A stretch of DNA of 64,000 bases, from NCBI GenBank assembly GCA_039794565.1, contig JAUQVX010000001.1, positions 1-64,000 on the forward strand, in the 5' to 3' direction. A program made the translations under genes and the position numbers. Below the pieces are notes generated by a model that had not been told where the DNA came from, did not search any database, and saw only the letters and a list, made by a program, of their open reading frames with translations. Positions 1 to 10,350 of the stretch are shown here, piece by piece; within the stretch, counting starts at the first letter, position 1; each line of letters begins with the position of its first letter. Origin of the DNA: Gloeomargarita sp. SRBZ-1_bins_9. Lineage in GTDB: Bacteria > Cyanobacteriota > Cyanobacteriia > Gloeomargaritales > Gloeomargaritaceae.

Positions 1-30
1 GTTGGAATGAGGCTTTAGCAAAAACCCTAT

Positions 31-79
31 CCAGGAAAGTTTCCCCCTGGGTCCTGTTAAACAGGGAAAACTTTCCTGG
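31..79. repeat. long near-perfect inverted repeat (hairpin)
   Basis: The left arm (31-49) and right arm (62-79) are reverse complements except for one base more or less in two short homopolymer runs, with a 12-nt loop. The stem is about 18 bp, begins CCAGGAAAGTTT and is closed by a C-rich/G-rich end. No T-run follows, so it is not a textbook terminator. It lies downstream of the truncated minus-strand ORF at 167-451 and could be its terminator, a small RNA or a miniature repeat; the sequence alone does not decide. Confidence 0.7.
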
Positions 80-166
80 GTTTATTCCTGTATTCCGGGG
101 CGACCGGCAACATGACAGAAACCCCGTCGGGAAGCCGTTTTCTTGGTAGGAAGGGGTAGGGAGGAT

Positions 167-451
167 TTAACAAAATGGAAGGTTATCTCGGAGGATGGTG
201 AGATGGTGTTCGATCGGTCCATTTTCCGCCTGGGCTACCTGTTCTAATCGGCTGGCAATGATCTTGGCCCGCTCCTGGGCGCTCCGAACATTAGCGGGGG
301 GCACCCGGAAGAGTTCTTGACCATCCAGAACAACGGGGGCTGTTTCTTCGGCTACAGTAGGGGTGGGACTGGACGTTTGCGCCCACGTTACCGGCGCCAG
401 GGTGATGAGCACAGCCAGAACAAAGCCCATCCCCCAACGCCAGCATCCCAT
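167..451 (-). CDS. truncated N-terminal part of a mechanosensitive-channel-like exported protein
   Basis: The 94-residue product starts with a clear signal peptide (about residues 1-24, ending TWAQ) followed by a segment of the type VVLDGQELF...SAQERA..I..RLEQ. From memory this is how the periplasmic leader of cyanobacterial MscS-family channels begins. Those proteins then run on for several hundred residues with membrane helices; this frame stops after about 70 mature residues and nothing resembling the channel follows. It is therefore probably a gene remnant, or a small secreted protein that reuses the leader. It is divergent from the glycosyltransferase at 503, so the 50-bp gap must hold both promoters. 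Family assignment is recall, not a search. Confidence 0.5.
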   Translation of the reverse strand: MGCWRWGMGFVLAVLITLAPVTWAQTSSPTPTVAEETAPVVLDGQELFRVPPANVRSAQERAKIIASRLEQVAQAENGPIEHHLTILRDNLPFC

Positions 452-502
452 GTTCTGCCCTTTGTCAACTGCTGCTATCTTTACGCCTTTGCATTATAAG
501 CG

Positions 503-1225
503 ATGCGTAACTCCCGCCTCTCCCTGGAAGGACTCCCCATTGACCTATGCGCCGATTACGTCCAGCTTTTGTACCGCCGTTTACAGCAGGGGCAAGGCAC
601 CCATGTGGTCACCCTCAATGCGGAAATGGTCATGCAGGCTCGCCGTCAACCGGCCCTCAAAACGGTCATCCAGCGGGCGGAGTTGGTCGTACCGGATGGG
701 GTGGGCATCACCCTGTATCTCCGGTTGCGGGGGCAGGGCACTTACCACGCACCAGGGATTGATTTAGTGGGTCAAATTCTCAGCCGGCTGCAGGGGGAAG
801 CGGTTTTTTTTCTGGGGGGAGCGCCGGGGGTGGCCGAAAAAGCCGTCCACTACTGGCAACAACGCAATCCTCAGCTCACCATCGCCGGCTATCACCACGG
901 TTATTTCACTCCGGACGAAGAACGGGCCATTTTGGATACGTTGATCCAAAAACAACCGCGTCTGATTCTGGTGGCCATGGGGGTACCGCGCCAGGAATTG
1001 TGGATTGCCCAGCACCGGTCCTGTTGTCCCCAGGCGGTGTGGGTCGGTGTTGGCGGCAGTTTTGACATTTGGGCCGGGCTAAAAAAACGGGCGCCTCGCT
1101 GGGTGCGGCGTTTGTACCTGGAGTGGGCCTTTCGCCTGTACCAGGAGCCCTGGCGCTGGCGGCGGATGTTGGCACTGCCCCAATTCGTCTGGCAGGTGTT
1201 GTTACCGGCTTGGTGGAGCGGTTAA
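503..1225 (+). CDS. WecG/TagA/CpsF-family glycosyltransferase
   Basis: This GT26-family enzyme (240 residues, full family length) transfers a sugar, typically an N-acetylmannosamine-type residue, from a UDP-sugar to a lipid-linked or glycan acceptor on the cytoplasmic face of the membrane. The T-x-N motif at residues 37-39 (VTLNAE) and the PDG aspartate at 65 match the active-site layout known for TagA. Later motifs are FFLGGAPGV near 102, VAMGVPRQELW near 157 and VGVGGSFD near 180. The C-terminus is basic and aromatic, as in members that dock on membranes. In cyanobacteria it probably serves exopolysaccharide or lipopolysaccharide synthesis; the acceptor cannot be told. No polysaccharide cluster is adjacent. 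Confidence 0.9.
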   Translation: MRNSRLSLEGLPIDLCADYVQLLYRRLQQGQGTHVVTLNAEMVMQARRQPALKTVIQRAELVVPDGVGITLYLRLRGQGTYHAPGIDLVGQILSRLQGEAVFFLGGAPGVAEKAVHYWQQRNPQLTIAGYHHGYFTPDEERAILDTLIQKQPRLILVAMGVPRQELWIAQHRSCCPQAVWVGVGGSFDIWAGLKKRAPRWVRRLYLEWAFRLYQEPWRWRRMLALPQFVWQVLLPAWWSG

Positions 1226-1372
1226 AGGCAGCCTGTGATGATAAACCGGGCACGTGCGCTGACGCAGTCCACGGCTGACTACCCGCAGCGGTCCTAGGCC
1301 CTCGGCATCCGCCCGGCAGACATCACCGACCACAGCGGGCGCAAACTGCCACCCAGTTGACCGTTCCCTGTC

Positions 1373-2572
1373 TCAAGGACGGGTGGCCGTCACTGCCGTC
1401 AACCAATCCAGCCATGGCGCCACCAACCACTGCCAGCCCACCTGCAGGCGATGTTTAAGCGTCGGTAACCGCCACAGATACACCAACCGCCGAGCAATGT
1501 AGGCCAAAGGCCCCCGCAACTGTAATCCCAACCCCGACAGGGCCGCGTCTTCCACCCCCAGCGTCAACATTTCCCCCAAATGGAAGTAGCGAAACGGCAG
1601 GAGCGAACGCCCCGTCACCAACGCCCACAAATTCCACGCCGCGTAATCCGCCTGTTGGAATGCCGCCTGGGCCGTCCGGGGTACCGCCTGTCCCTGTTCA
1701 TCCACACAGGCCGCAATATCCCCTAGCGCCAACACCTGGGGATAATCTGGCAACTGCAACGTCGGACGCACCACCAGCCGGCCCTGGTCATCGTGGAGCG
1801 TGGGCAAATCGGCAATCCACCCCGGCGTGGTCACCCCGGCCGTCCAAACCACTAGGTCCACCGGCAACACATCCAACTGGTCCTTGTAATTCAACGTAAT
1901 ACTCTCCTCCGTCATGGCCGTAACGGTCGTGGCCAAGTTTAACCAGATGCCCCGTCTTTCCAGGGCCGCCTGGGCCGCCTCCCGGGCAAAGGGAGAAAAA
2001 GTCTTGAGAATTTCCTGTCCCCGTTCTACGAGCCGCACCCGGCCCCGGGGTCCCAACAGGTCCGCCAGCTTACAGGCTAACTCAATCCCACTCGGCCCCG
2101 CCCCGACCACCACCACCCGCACCACCCCCTCCTGGCGCAGCAACAGCCGCAGCCGTTCCCGCAACCGCTCCGCATCCGCCAAAGTCCGAAACTCCAGGGC
2201 GTGTTCCTGCAATCCGGGAATCGGCGGCTTACGGGTTTCGGCCCCCACTGCCAGCACCAGGTAATCCCCCGTGATACTTTGGCCGTTAGCCTCCACCCGT
2301 CGCTGGAGCAAATCCACCCCCTGCACCTGGACCTGGTGGAACCGCACCGGCGTATCCGCCAGCAACTCCTCGTAGGGGGGCGCTACCTCCCAGCTTTGCA
2401 TCTCCCCCGTCACCACCTCGTACAACAGGGGCGAAAACAGGAAATGCCGTTCATTGCTGAGCAAAACAATCTCCGGGCGCGTGCCGTCCGTCCAAGGAAA
2501 CTGACACAGGTTCAGCGCCGTGTACAACCCACCGAACCCGCCCCCAACGATGACAATGCGACCGGCAGTCAT
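1373..2572 (-). CDS. ndbB: type II NAD(P)H dehydrogenase (NdbB/NDC1-like)
   Basis: This single-subunit flavoprotein oxidises NAD(P)H and reduces a quinone at the membrane surface without pumping protons. Two Rossmann motifs are visible: VIVGGGFGGLY near the N-terminus for FAD and VVVGAGPSGIELA near residue 155 for NAD(P)H. The stretch PLLYEVVTGEMQSWEVAPP resembles plant NDC1 and cyanobacterial NdbB, which also act in phylloquinone synthesis; the symbol rests on that resemblance. I use the ATG at 2572 (399 aa), which follows a G-rich ribosome site; a TTG 18 nt upstream is the alternative. It lies 39 nt after ctaE on the same strand and may be read from the oxidase operon, giving a respiratory NADH-quinone-oxidase unit. 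Confidence 0.88.
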   Translation of the reverse strand: MTAGRIVIVGGGFGGLYTALNLCQFPWTDGTRPEIVLLSNERHFLFSPLLYEVVTGEMQSWEVAPPYEELLADTPVRFHQVQVQGVDLLQRRVEANGQSITGDYLVLAVGAETRKPPIPGLQEHALEFRTLADAERLRERLRLLLRQEGVVRVVVVGAGPSGIELACKLADLLGPRGRVRLVERGQEILKTFSPFAREAAQAALERRGIWLNLATTVTAMTEESITLNYKDQLDVLPVDLVVWTAGVTTPGWIADLPTLHDDQGRLVVRPTLQLPDYPQVLALGDIAACVDEQGQAVPRTAQAAFQQADYAAWNLWALVTGRSLLPFRYFHLGEMLTLGVEDAALSGLGLQLRGPLAYIARRLVYLWRLPTLKHRLQVGWQWLVAPWLDWLTAVTATRP

Positions 2573-2611
2573 GCCCCCGCCTGCTGACAAACCAAGGCTA
2601 TCCTAGCATTC

Positions 2612-3211
2612 CTAGCCCAGCACCGCCAGCACGTAAATCAGCCCAAACAAAATCACCCAAATCCCATCCACAAAATGCCAGTAAATCTCCGCCAGCACCG
2701 GGCCGGTATGTTTTTGCGCCGTGTAATGCCCCGGGACATAAGACCGCCCGATCACCCCCAAAATCAACAGGATGCCCACCAGCACATGCAACCCGTGAAA
2801 CCCCGTCATCACGTAAAAACAATTGGCAAAAACATTGGTGGTCAACCCATACCCCAGGTTGAGATATTCATACACCTGCCCCGCCAGGAAAATGGCCCCC
2901 ATCAGCGCCGTCAGCCCGTACCACCGCCGCAAACCCGCCACATCCCCTTTTTTAATCGCCACATCCCCATAGTGGATCACCGCGCTACTCGACAGCAGAA
3001 TTAGGGTGTTAATGGCGGGTACGAGTAACTCCACCTCCGTATCTTCCGGGGGCCAGGCCGGGTACTCCGACCGGAAGATCAAAAACACCGCAAATAATGC
3101 CCCAAACATCAAAGATTCCGACACCAGGAAAACCAACAACCCCATGACCCGCAAATCCGGGTGTTCGTCGTGGGCAGGCAATGCCGTTGGTGTCATCGGT
3201 GCAGTCGTCAT
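2612..3211 (-). CDS. ctaE: cytochrome c oxidase subunit III
   Basis: Subunit III of the aa3-type terminal oxidase, 199 residues with about five hydrophobic segments, as expected for the short bacterial form. It stabilises subunits I and II in the membrane. Family signatures are visible: FLVSESLMFGALF in the first helix, the GFHGLHVLVG histidines near residue 140 and the terminal EIYWHFVDGIWVILF helix. An AGGAGGG ribosome site precedes the ATG. It is the last gene of ctaC-ctaD-ctaE, 12 nt after ctaD. Confidence 0.97.
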   Translation of the reverse strand: MTTAPMTPTALPAHDEHPDLRVMGLLVFLVSESLMFGALFAVFLIFRSEYPAWPPEDTEVELLVPAINTLILLSSSAVIHYGDVAIKKGDVAGLRRWYGLTALMGAIFLAGQVYEYLNLGYGLTTNVFANCFYVMTGFHGLHVLVGILLILGVIGRSYVPGHYTAQKHTGPVLAEIYWHFVDGIWVILFGLIYVLAVLG

Positions 3212-3223
3212 CGCTTATCCCTC

Positions 3224-4858
3224 CTAAACTTCTGCCCGTTGCTTGCCGTAGTCATAGGGACCGTGGGTCAACACCGGCAACTGGTGCCAATTTTCGATCA
3301 AAGGCGGCGAATCCGTCGTCCACTCCAAAGTCAAAGCCTGCCAGGGATTGCCACCCGCTTTGGGTCCCCAGCGCCAGCTCCAAATGACGTTGATCAAAAA
3401 AGGCACCACCGAGAACGCCAAGATAAACGCCCCAATTGTGCAGATTTGGTTCAGGGTCGTGAACTGGGGATCATACATCGCCACCCGACGCGGCATCCCT
3501 TGCGTCCCCAGCACGTGCATCGGCAAAAAGGTGATATTGGCCCCGATCAACGTCAAAACAAAATGAATTTTCCCCAGGGTTTCATTCAGCATCCGGCCCG
3601 TCATTTTCGGGAACCAGTGGTAAATCCCCGCATACAGACCAAAAACCGACCCCCCAAAGAGCACGTAGTGGAAATGAGCCACCACATAGTACGTATCGTG
3701 GACATGGACATCCACCGGCGCCGTCCCCAGCGTCACCCCGCTCAAGCCACCAACAACAAACATAATTAATAAGCCGATGGCAAACAACATGGCGCTGGTG
3801 TAGCGAATCTTGCCCCCCCACAGCGTCGCCGTCCAACTAAAGATTTTCACGCCCGTCGGCACCGCCACAATCAGGGTTGAGATGGTGAAAAACATACGCA
3901 TCCAGGGCGGCGTCCCGCTGGTGAACATGTGGTGCACCCAGACAAACAACCCCACAAAACAAATCACCATGCTGGAACTCAAAATCGCCCGGTAACCAAA
4001 GATCGGCTTGCGGGCATGGACCGGGATCACCTCCGACATGATCCCAAAAATGGGCAAGATCATCAGGTACACCGCTGGGTGGGAATAAAACCAGAACAGG
4101 TGCTGGTAAATAATCACATTCCCGCCCGCATCCGGCTTGTAAAACGACGTGCCGAAATTAATATCAAACAGCAACAGAATCAGACCGATTGCCAAAACTG
4201 GTGTAGAGAGCAACGTCAAAATAGAGGTTGCCAGCATGGCCCAGCAAAACAGGGGCATTTTATCCCAGGGCATGCTCGGCACCCGCAGCTTGGCCATCGT
4301 CACGATGAAATTGACCGCCCCCAGAATAGACGACGTTCCCGCCAGCACGATACTCAAGCACCACATGGACTGGGCCATCGGCGCGGTGATCAAACTCAAG
4401 GGGGGATAGGCCGTCCACCCCGCCTGCGCACCCCCAAACAGAAAACTTCCCAGTAGCAACAACCCCGCCGGGGGCAACAGCCAAAACGCCAACGCATTCA
4501 AGCGGGGAAACGCCATATCCCGCGCTCCGATCATCAAGGGCACCAAATAGTTGCCGAAGCCCCCAATCGCTGCCGGCACAATCCAGCCAAAAATCATAAT
4601 CGTGCCGTGGTTGGTCAGCAGGGCGTTATACAAATTGGGGTCAATCACATCGGGGTCAGGGGTATAAAGTTCCGTGCGCATCACCACCGCCATCAGTCCC
4701 CCGATGAGATAAAACACAAAGGAAAACACCAGGTACTGGATGCCGATGACCTTGTGGTCGGTGTTGAACGTGAAGTAGTGATACCACCTCCAGGCCTTGG
4801 GATGGTTCTCCGGAACCACCGACATATCGTGCGAGATAGGAATTTGCGCTTGGGCCAT
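3224..4858 (-). CDS. ctaD: cytochrome c oxidase subunit I
   Basis: Catalytic subunit of the haem-copper oxidase that reduces O2 to water and pumps protons; about 12 membrane helices. Haem and copper ligands are present: HPAVY, HHMF and the VHDTYYVVAHFHY motif. The D-channel region reads YSHPAV instead of GHPEVY, which is the A2-type haem-copper oxidase pattern. A GTG start 18 nt upstream would add six residues, but AGGGGGGAG lies just ahead of the ATG at 4858, so I use that (544 aa). It follows ctaC by about 20 nt. Confidence 0.97.
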   Translation of the reverse strand: MAQAQIPISHDMSVVPENHPKAWRWYHYFTFNTDHKVIGIQYLVFSFVFYLIGGLMAVVMRTELYTPDPDVIDPNLYNALLTNHGTIMIFGWIVPAAIGGFGNYLVPLMIGARDMAFPRLNALAFWLLPPAGLLLLGSFLFGGAQAGWTAYPPLSLITAPMAQSMWCLSIVLAGTSSILGAVNFIVTMAKLRVPSMPWDKMPLFCWAMLATSILTLLSTPVLAIGLILLLFDINFGTSFYKPDAGGNVIIYQHLFWFYSHPAVYLMILPIFGIMSEVIPVHARKPIFGYRAILSSSMVICFVGLFVWVHHMFTSGTPPWMRMFFTISTLIVAVPTGVKIFSWTATLWGGKIRYTSAMLFAIGLLIMFVVGGLSGVTLGTAPVDVHVHDTYYVVAHFHYVLFGGSVFGLYAGIYHWFPKMTGRMLNETLGKIHFVLTLIGANITFLPMHVLGTQGMPRRVAMYDPQFTTLNQICTIGAFILAFSVVPFLINVIWSWRWGPKAGGNPWQALTLEWTTDSPPLIENWHQLPVLTHGPYDYGKQRAEV

Positions 4859-4881
4859 GGTCTCCCCCCTTGTCACATAAA

Positions 4882-5754
4882 CTACTGATGATCGGTGTTG
4901 ACCGCCACCGTTGAAGCCATATCAGGATTTTGGGCAGCCAGATTTTCCGCCAGCCATTTTTCGTAATCCTCCTGGGTATGGACATGCACCCGCGTACGCA
5001 TCGCCCCGTGATAGGCTCCACACAATTCCGCACAAACGACCGGGTAATCCCCTACCTTGGTGGCCGTAAACCGCAAGACCGTATCTTGGCCGGGGATGGC
5101 ATCCTGCTTCAGACGAAACTGGGGCACCCAAAAGGAATGAATCACATCCGCCGATTTGATGTTGAGCTGCACCGTTTTATGCACCGGGATATGCAATTCA
5201 CCCGACACGATGCCCTCGGGATAGTTAAAAATCCAGGCATACTGCATGCCCGTCACCGTGACCGTCACATCCGGTTCGCCACTGCCGCCAAAACCGTACT
5301 TCGGCCTTGAGGATTCCCCCTCATCGCTGACCAGGTGGGCAGTGGCAGAGTGTTGATGCCCCATCAGCAGATGATTCCCGCCACCGCCGCCCACGGCAAA
5401 ACCGCCCATTTCCGTAAACACCTGCACGCTGTACACCCCCAGGACGATAACGATCACCGCCGGGATCAGCGTCCAGTAGGCCTCCAGAGCAAAATCCCCC
5501 TCTATCGGCACCCCATCCCCCTCCTCCCCTGGCCGCCGCCGGAATTGCACCGCAAAAATGAGAATGGTACCGGCCACCAGAAGAAACAGGGCCGTGGCAA
5601 TCATCAACATCAGCTTGAAAAAGTCATCCACCAGGGGTGCCTGCGCAGACGCCTGCTCGGGGAAAAGGGACACGTGATTCCCCACCCAGATCGCCACCAG
5701 CGTGACCAGGACCCCGACCGTCAGCGTCCAAATCGCCGTCGGTATCCGTTGCAT
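4882..5754 (-). CDS. ctaC: cytochrome c oxidase subunit II
   Basis: Electron-entry subunit carrying the binuclear CuA site. The motif CAELCGAYHGAM puts the ligands at C241, E243, C245, H249 and M252. There are three hydrophobic segments (about 10-26, 47-69 and 94-109) before the periplasmic cupredoxin domain; the first may be a signal-anchor. Between the last helix and the cupredoxin core is a Gly- and His-containing insert (around residues 118-145) that is unusual and could bind metal or be a linker. First gene of ctaCDE; its promoter must lie between 5755 and tRNA-Pro. Electron donors encoded in this window include plastocyanin and cytochrome cM. Confidence 0.97.
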   Translation of the reverse strand: MQRIPTAIWTLTVGVLVTLVAIWVGNHVSLFPEQASAQAPLVDDFFKLMLMIATALFLLVAGTILIFAVQFRRRPGEEGDGVPIEGDFALEAYWTLIPAVIVIVLGVYSVQVFTEMGGFAVGGGGGNHLLMGHQHSATAHLVSDEGESSRPKYGFGGSGEPDVTVTVTGMQYAWIFNYPEGIVSGELHIPVHKTVQLNIKSADVIHSFWVPQFRLKQDAIPGQDTVLRFTATKVGDYPVVCAELCGAYHGAMRTRVHVHTQEDYEKWLAENLAAQNPDMASTVAVNTDHQ

Positions 5755-5933
5755 GGTTCAGGCCCCCACCTTGACCTCAGCACTACCGGTTGTAGCACGG
5801 TTATTTTCGCCTGCCGGAGAAATCTCCAGGTATTTTTAAGATTGTGGGTCTTACCCCGGGGATTCACGGCAACTTGAGGCCTATGACCCTCTAATCGGCA
5901 GCCCCTGCGTAGGTTCTGACAAGTATTTTTCCA

Positions 5934-6007
5934 TCGGGATGACAGGATTTGAACCTGCGACCCTCTGCTCCCAAAGCAGATGCGCTACCAAACTGCGCTA
6001 CATCCCG
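5934..6007 (-). tRNA. tRNA-Pro (anticodon TGG)
   Basis: The reverse complement folds as a full cloverleaf: a 7-bp acceptor stem CGGGATG/CATCCCG, GCGC D-stem, TCTGC/GCAGA anticodon stem with loop TTTGGGA (anticodon TGG), and T-arm GCAGG-TTCAAAT-CCTGT. The discriminator is A and the CCA end is not encoded. It sits in the divergent gap between ctaC and enolase. Confidence 0.97.
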
Positions 6008-6060
6008 CTGCTCTCAATCTTAACCTAAGGATGCTTGAGATTTGGTAAAGTTCGGGTTGA

Positions 6061-7541
<1,481 letters not shown>

Positions 7542-7585
7542 AAGCAACAGCCATCAGGTTCTCTTCATAGATTACCACCTGGAGG

Positions 7586-8473
7586 CTAGGCGCGGATCGA
7601 ACCATCGGGCATCTTAGCGCCGCTCAGGTCCACCCCCGCCAGAATCGCCCGTCCCAGGTTGGCCTTGGTTAAATCCGCCCCGCTTAAATCCGCCCCGCTC
7701 AGGTTAGCCTGGGCAAGATTGGCGCCGCTAAGGTTGGCCCCCTCCAAACAGGCGCCGCTCAAATTGGCCTGGCTGAGGTTGGCCCCCGACAAATCCGCCC
7801 CCTGTAAACAAGCCCCCACAAAAATGGCATTGTTCAAAATGGCGCCGCTAATGGTCTCCCGCCGGAGGTTGGCACTGGCGTTTAACACAATCCCCCGCAG
7901 GTCAGCCCGGATGAGCACCACCCGCGTCATACAGGCTCGGGTGAGATTGGCTTCGGTGAGATTGGCGCCGCTGAGATTGGCTTCGCTGAGGAGCACCCGC
8001 GTCATACTGGCCTGGGTCAACTGGGCATCGCGCAAGTTACAACCGCTGAAATCGGCGCCGCTGAAATCCGCCCCCTGGAGATGGATCCCCCGCAAATTGG
8101 CGCTGCGCAGATTCACCCGGCTGAGGTTACAACCATCCAAAACCGGCCCGTTTAACGTAGCCTCGCTCAGGTCTGCCCCACTCAGATTGGCCCCGCTCAA
8201 GTTCGCCCAACTCAAATCAGCCCCACTTAGGTTGGCCCCGCTCAAATTGGCTTCCCGTAAATCCGCCTGGATGAGCTTGACCTTGAGGCAGTTGCTGAGA
8301 CTCAAATTGGCCCCCCGGAAACAGGCCCCGCTGGCATTGCTCCACACCAAATCACACCCTTGCAGATTAATCCCGCTCAGGTCCATGTGGATTAAGACCG
8401 CTTCACTCAAGTTGAGCCGCCCGAAGTCCCGTTTACCCTGTTGGTAATGGCGCAACAGTTCCTCCGGCTCCAT
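7586..8473 (-). CDS. pentapeptide-repeat protein
   Basis: After an N-terminal helical cap of about 25 residues (EPEELLRHYQQGKRDF), the rest is almost continuous A(D/N)LXX pentapeptides, predicted to form a right-handed quadrilateral beta-helix of some 12-13 coils. There is no signal peptide, so it is probably cytosolic. The function of such proteins in cyanobacteria is unknown. One segment near the middle (ACMTRVVLIRADLRGIVLNASANLRRET) breaks the repeat. The ATG at 8473 follows a GAGGTGGGG ribosome site; a GTG three codons upstream is possible. The cap resembles that of the pentapeptide tail of the kinase at 12820-14331 (REALRQGRKDF). Confidence 0.93.
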   Translation of the reverse strand: MEPEELLRHYQQGKRDFGRLNLSEAVLIHMDLSGINLQGCDLVWSNASGACFRGANLSLSNCLKVKLIQADLREANLSGANLSGADLSWANLSGANLSGADLSEATLNGPVLDGCNLSRVNLRSANLRGIHLQGADFSGADFSGCNLRDAQLTQASMTRVLLSEANLSGANLTEANLTRACMTRVVLIRADLRGIVLNASANLRRETISGAILNNAIFVGACLQGADLSGANLSQANLSGACLEGANLSGANLAQANLSGADLSGADLTKANLGRAILAGVDLSGAKMPDGSIRA

Positions 8474-8870
8474 CAACCCCACCTCTAGCAGGCTAGCCCA
8501 CTTCCATCACCCTAGCAGATTCGAAAACCGATAGCAGTGCGCCCCACCACCAAGTGGGATTACGGATTTGTGTCGCATTACGTATTTATTCACAAAATTT
8601 ATAAAAAATGTTTCTTGTAGGAATTGTACTAAATTATGCATTACATCAATTCCAGTAATTTTTGGTTATAAAGCTATTTCCAGCCAAGCAATGATTAAAG
8701 CTTTTTGAGAAGTCCCGGTGATTGTAGGGGGGTTGCGGAGACGGTTTTTACGGAGATTGCGGGAGGTTGCGGTGGTGGCGAATAAATTTCTTTCGTTAAA
8801 TTAAAACTACTTGCTAAATGATGTGATTCGGTAACGATTTTACGGATTCCACACAAGGAACGGTGGGGCG
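8474..8870. other. AT-rich divergent intergenic region with repeated TTACG words
   Basis: About 390 bp between the start of the pentapeptide gene and the response-regulator gene, much richer in A+T than its surroundings. No credible ORF or tRNA is seen. The word TTACGGATT occurs exactly at 8560-8568 and 8840-8848, with related TTACG words near 8577 and 8749. A G-rich block near 8725-8780 repeats GGTTGCGG. This looks like a promoter region with possible regulator sites; the regulator is unknown. Confidence 0.45.
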
Positions 8871-9998
8871 ATGGCACAGGAACAACTACTCAAGGCACTT
8901 TTGGCGACCAAGCGGGAACAGGGCACGGGGTGTTGGGTTCTCCAGTTGGGGTCGGCGGTTTGGCAGTTTTATGTGTTTATGGGGCGATTGGTCTATGCAA
9001 CAGGGGGTGTGCATCCGGTACGGCGCTGGCGACGGTTGTGGCCCCAGTACTGCCAGGAGATGCCGATGTCTCAGCTGCCAGCGGACCCGTGGCCGTGGGA
9101 CTATGGGATGGTCGTCCAGGCGGTGGCAGCGGGGGCGATGACCAAGGAGCAGGCGCAAGCCTATGTGCAGGCCTGGTCCCAGGCGACATTGTTGGAGTGT
9201 TTGACCACCTGGGAGGGGCAGCCGGGGGAGGTGCAGTTGACCTGGCAGGCCGGACCAACCCTACCCCAGCGCTGGATGTTGGTGCAGGTGGATTACTGGT
9301 GGGAGGAGGTACAGCCCCAGTGGCGGCGGTGGCAGGCTGCGGGGGGTATTCGCTGGGAGCAGGCACCGGTGATTGACCGGCGGGGCCAACTGAAAAATCT
9401 GGTCTCTCCGGCGGCCTATCAGTATCTCACCCAGGTGTTGGATGGCCGTTCCACGTTCTGGGAGATTGCCCAGCGGGTGGGACGACCGGTGGAACAGGTG
9501 GCGGCGTCGTTGCGTTCTTTGATCCAGGATGGGGTAGTGATTCTCAAGGACGTGCCGGATTGGCCGCCGCCGGTGGTGCACGTAATCAAACCAGAACCGC
9601 AGCGCCCCTTGATTGCCTGTATTGACGACAGTCCGCTGGTGGCCCAGGCCCTACGCCATATCCTGGAACCCTTGGGTTACGAGGTCTGGGGGGTAACCGA
9701 CCCGCTGCGTTCATTGTCCCAGTTGCTCCAGCGGCGGCCTGTGTTGATTTTTTTGGACTTGGTGATGCCGCAAACCAACGGCTACGAGGTCTGTAGCGTC
9801 CTGCGCAAGTCGGCGGCGTTTCAGCAGACGCCCATCGTCATCCTCACGGGGCAAGGGACGGTGATCGACCGGGTGCGGGCCAAACTCTGTGGTGCCAATG
9901 ATTTCCTGGCCAAACCGCCGGCAGCGGAGCGGGTGGTGGAGGTGGTTCAACATCTGCTACGTCAGCCCCAGGAACCCGCCATGGCTGTTGCTAGTTAG
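8871..9998 (+). CDS. PATAN-domain response regulator (PatA/PixG-like)
   Basis: Residues 1 to about 240 match the PATAN (DUF4388-type) region of cyanobacterial PatA-like regulators, and the C-terminal 120 residues are a receiver domain. Receiver signatures are CIDDSPLV, the phospho-acceptor aspartate in LIFLDLVMP, T in VILTGQG, and K in FLAKPP. There is no DNA-binding output domain, as in PixG, PilG-like and PatA regulators that control phototaxis, pili or differentiation by protein contact. The usual partners (pixHIJL-type cheY, cheW, mcp, cheA) are not adjacent. The ATG follows an AAGGA site. The 3' end overlaps the convergent phasin-like gene by 4 nt. Confidence 0.9.
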   Translation: MAQEQLLKALLATKREQGTGCWVLQLGSAVWQFYVFMGRLVYATGGVHPVRRWRRLWPQYCQEMPMSQLPADPWPWDYGMVVQAVAAGAMTKEQAQAYVQAWSQATLLECLTTWEGQPGEVQLTWQAGPTLPQRWMLVQVDYWWEEVQPQWRRWQAAGGIRWEQAPVIDRRGQLKNLVSPAAYQYLTQVLDGRSTFWEIAQRVGRPVEQVAASLRSLIQDGVVILKDVPDWPPPVVHVIKPEPQRPLIACIDDSPLVAQALRHILEPLGYEVWGVTDPLRSLSQLLQRRPVLIFLDLVMPQTNGYEVCSVLRKSAAFQQTPIVILTGQGTVIDRVRAKLCGANDFLAKPPAAERVVEVVQHLLRQPQEPAMAVAS

Positions 9999-10315
9999 CG
10001 CCACAGTCGGTTTTCCAAATCCCGCACTTGCCGTTCCAGGCGGTCAATCCGGCCCCGTAGCTCATCCACTTCGCTTTGGTGGGCCAGGCCCAACTCCCGG
10101 AGAATATCGCGCGTTTGCCGCCGCAGCCGGGTTTCCCAGTCCGGGCCTTGGGTCACTCGCCCCACCAATTCGTTGATCAAGGCAGTGGCCTGGTCAGGAC
10201 GCAAACGCCCGCTTTGGACCCATTCGTCGCTGACTTCCCGCACCTTGTCCATCACCAGGGCCGTGGCGCCAATTCCCAAAAGCAGCAATTGCCGTAGCAG
10301 ATTGTCCTGTTCCAT
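9995..10315 (-). CDS. phasin-like small coiled-coil protein
   Basis: A 106-residue protein with a short hydrophobic N-terminus (LLRQLLLLGIGATALVMDKV), a helical middle and a C-terminal coiled coil of E/R heptads (DELRGRIDRLERQVRDLENRL). It resembles cyanobacterial proteins annotated as phasin family or polyhydroxyalkanoate synthase PhaE-like. No pha genes lie nearby, so a role in storage granules is only inference. It is divergent from the L,D-transpeptidase at 10351, with just 35 bp between starts. Confidence 0.75.
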   Translation of the reverse strand: MEQDNLLRQLLLLGIGATALVMDKVREVSDEWVQSGRLRPDQATALINELVGRVTQGPDWETRLRRQTRDILRELGLAHQSEVDELRGRIDRLERQVRDLENRLWR

Positions 10316-10350
10316 AATTGGGGATGACGGTACGTCTCCTATTCTGACAG

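Noticed and set aside
7600-8450. 15-bp periodic DNA, mistaken at first for tandem repeats or a CRISPR
   Set aside because: The period is explained by pentapeptide codons; units are degenerate and there are no spacers.
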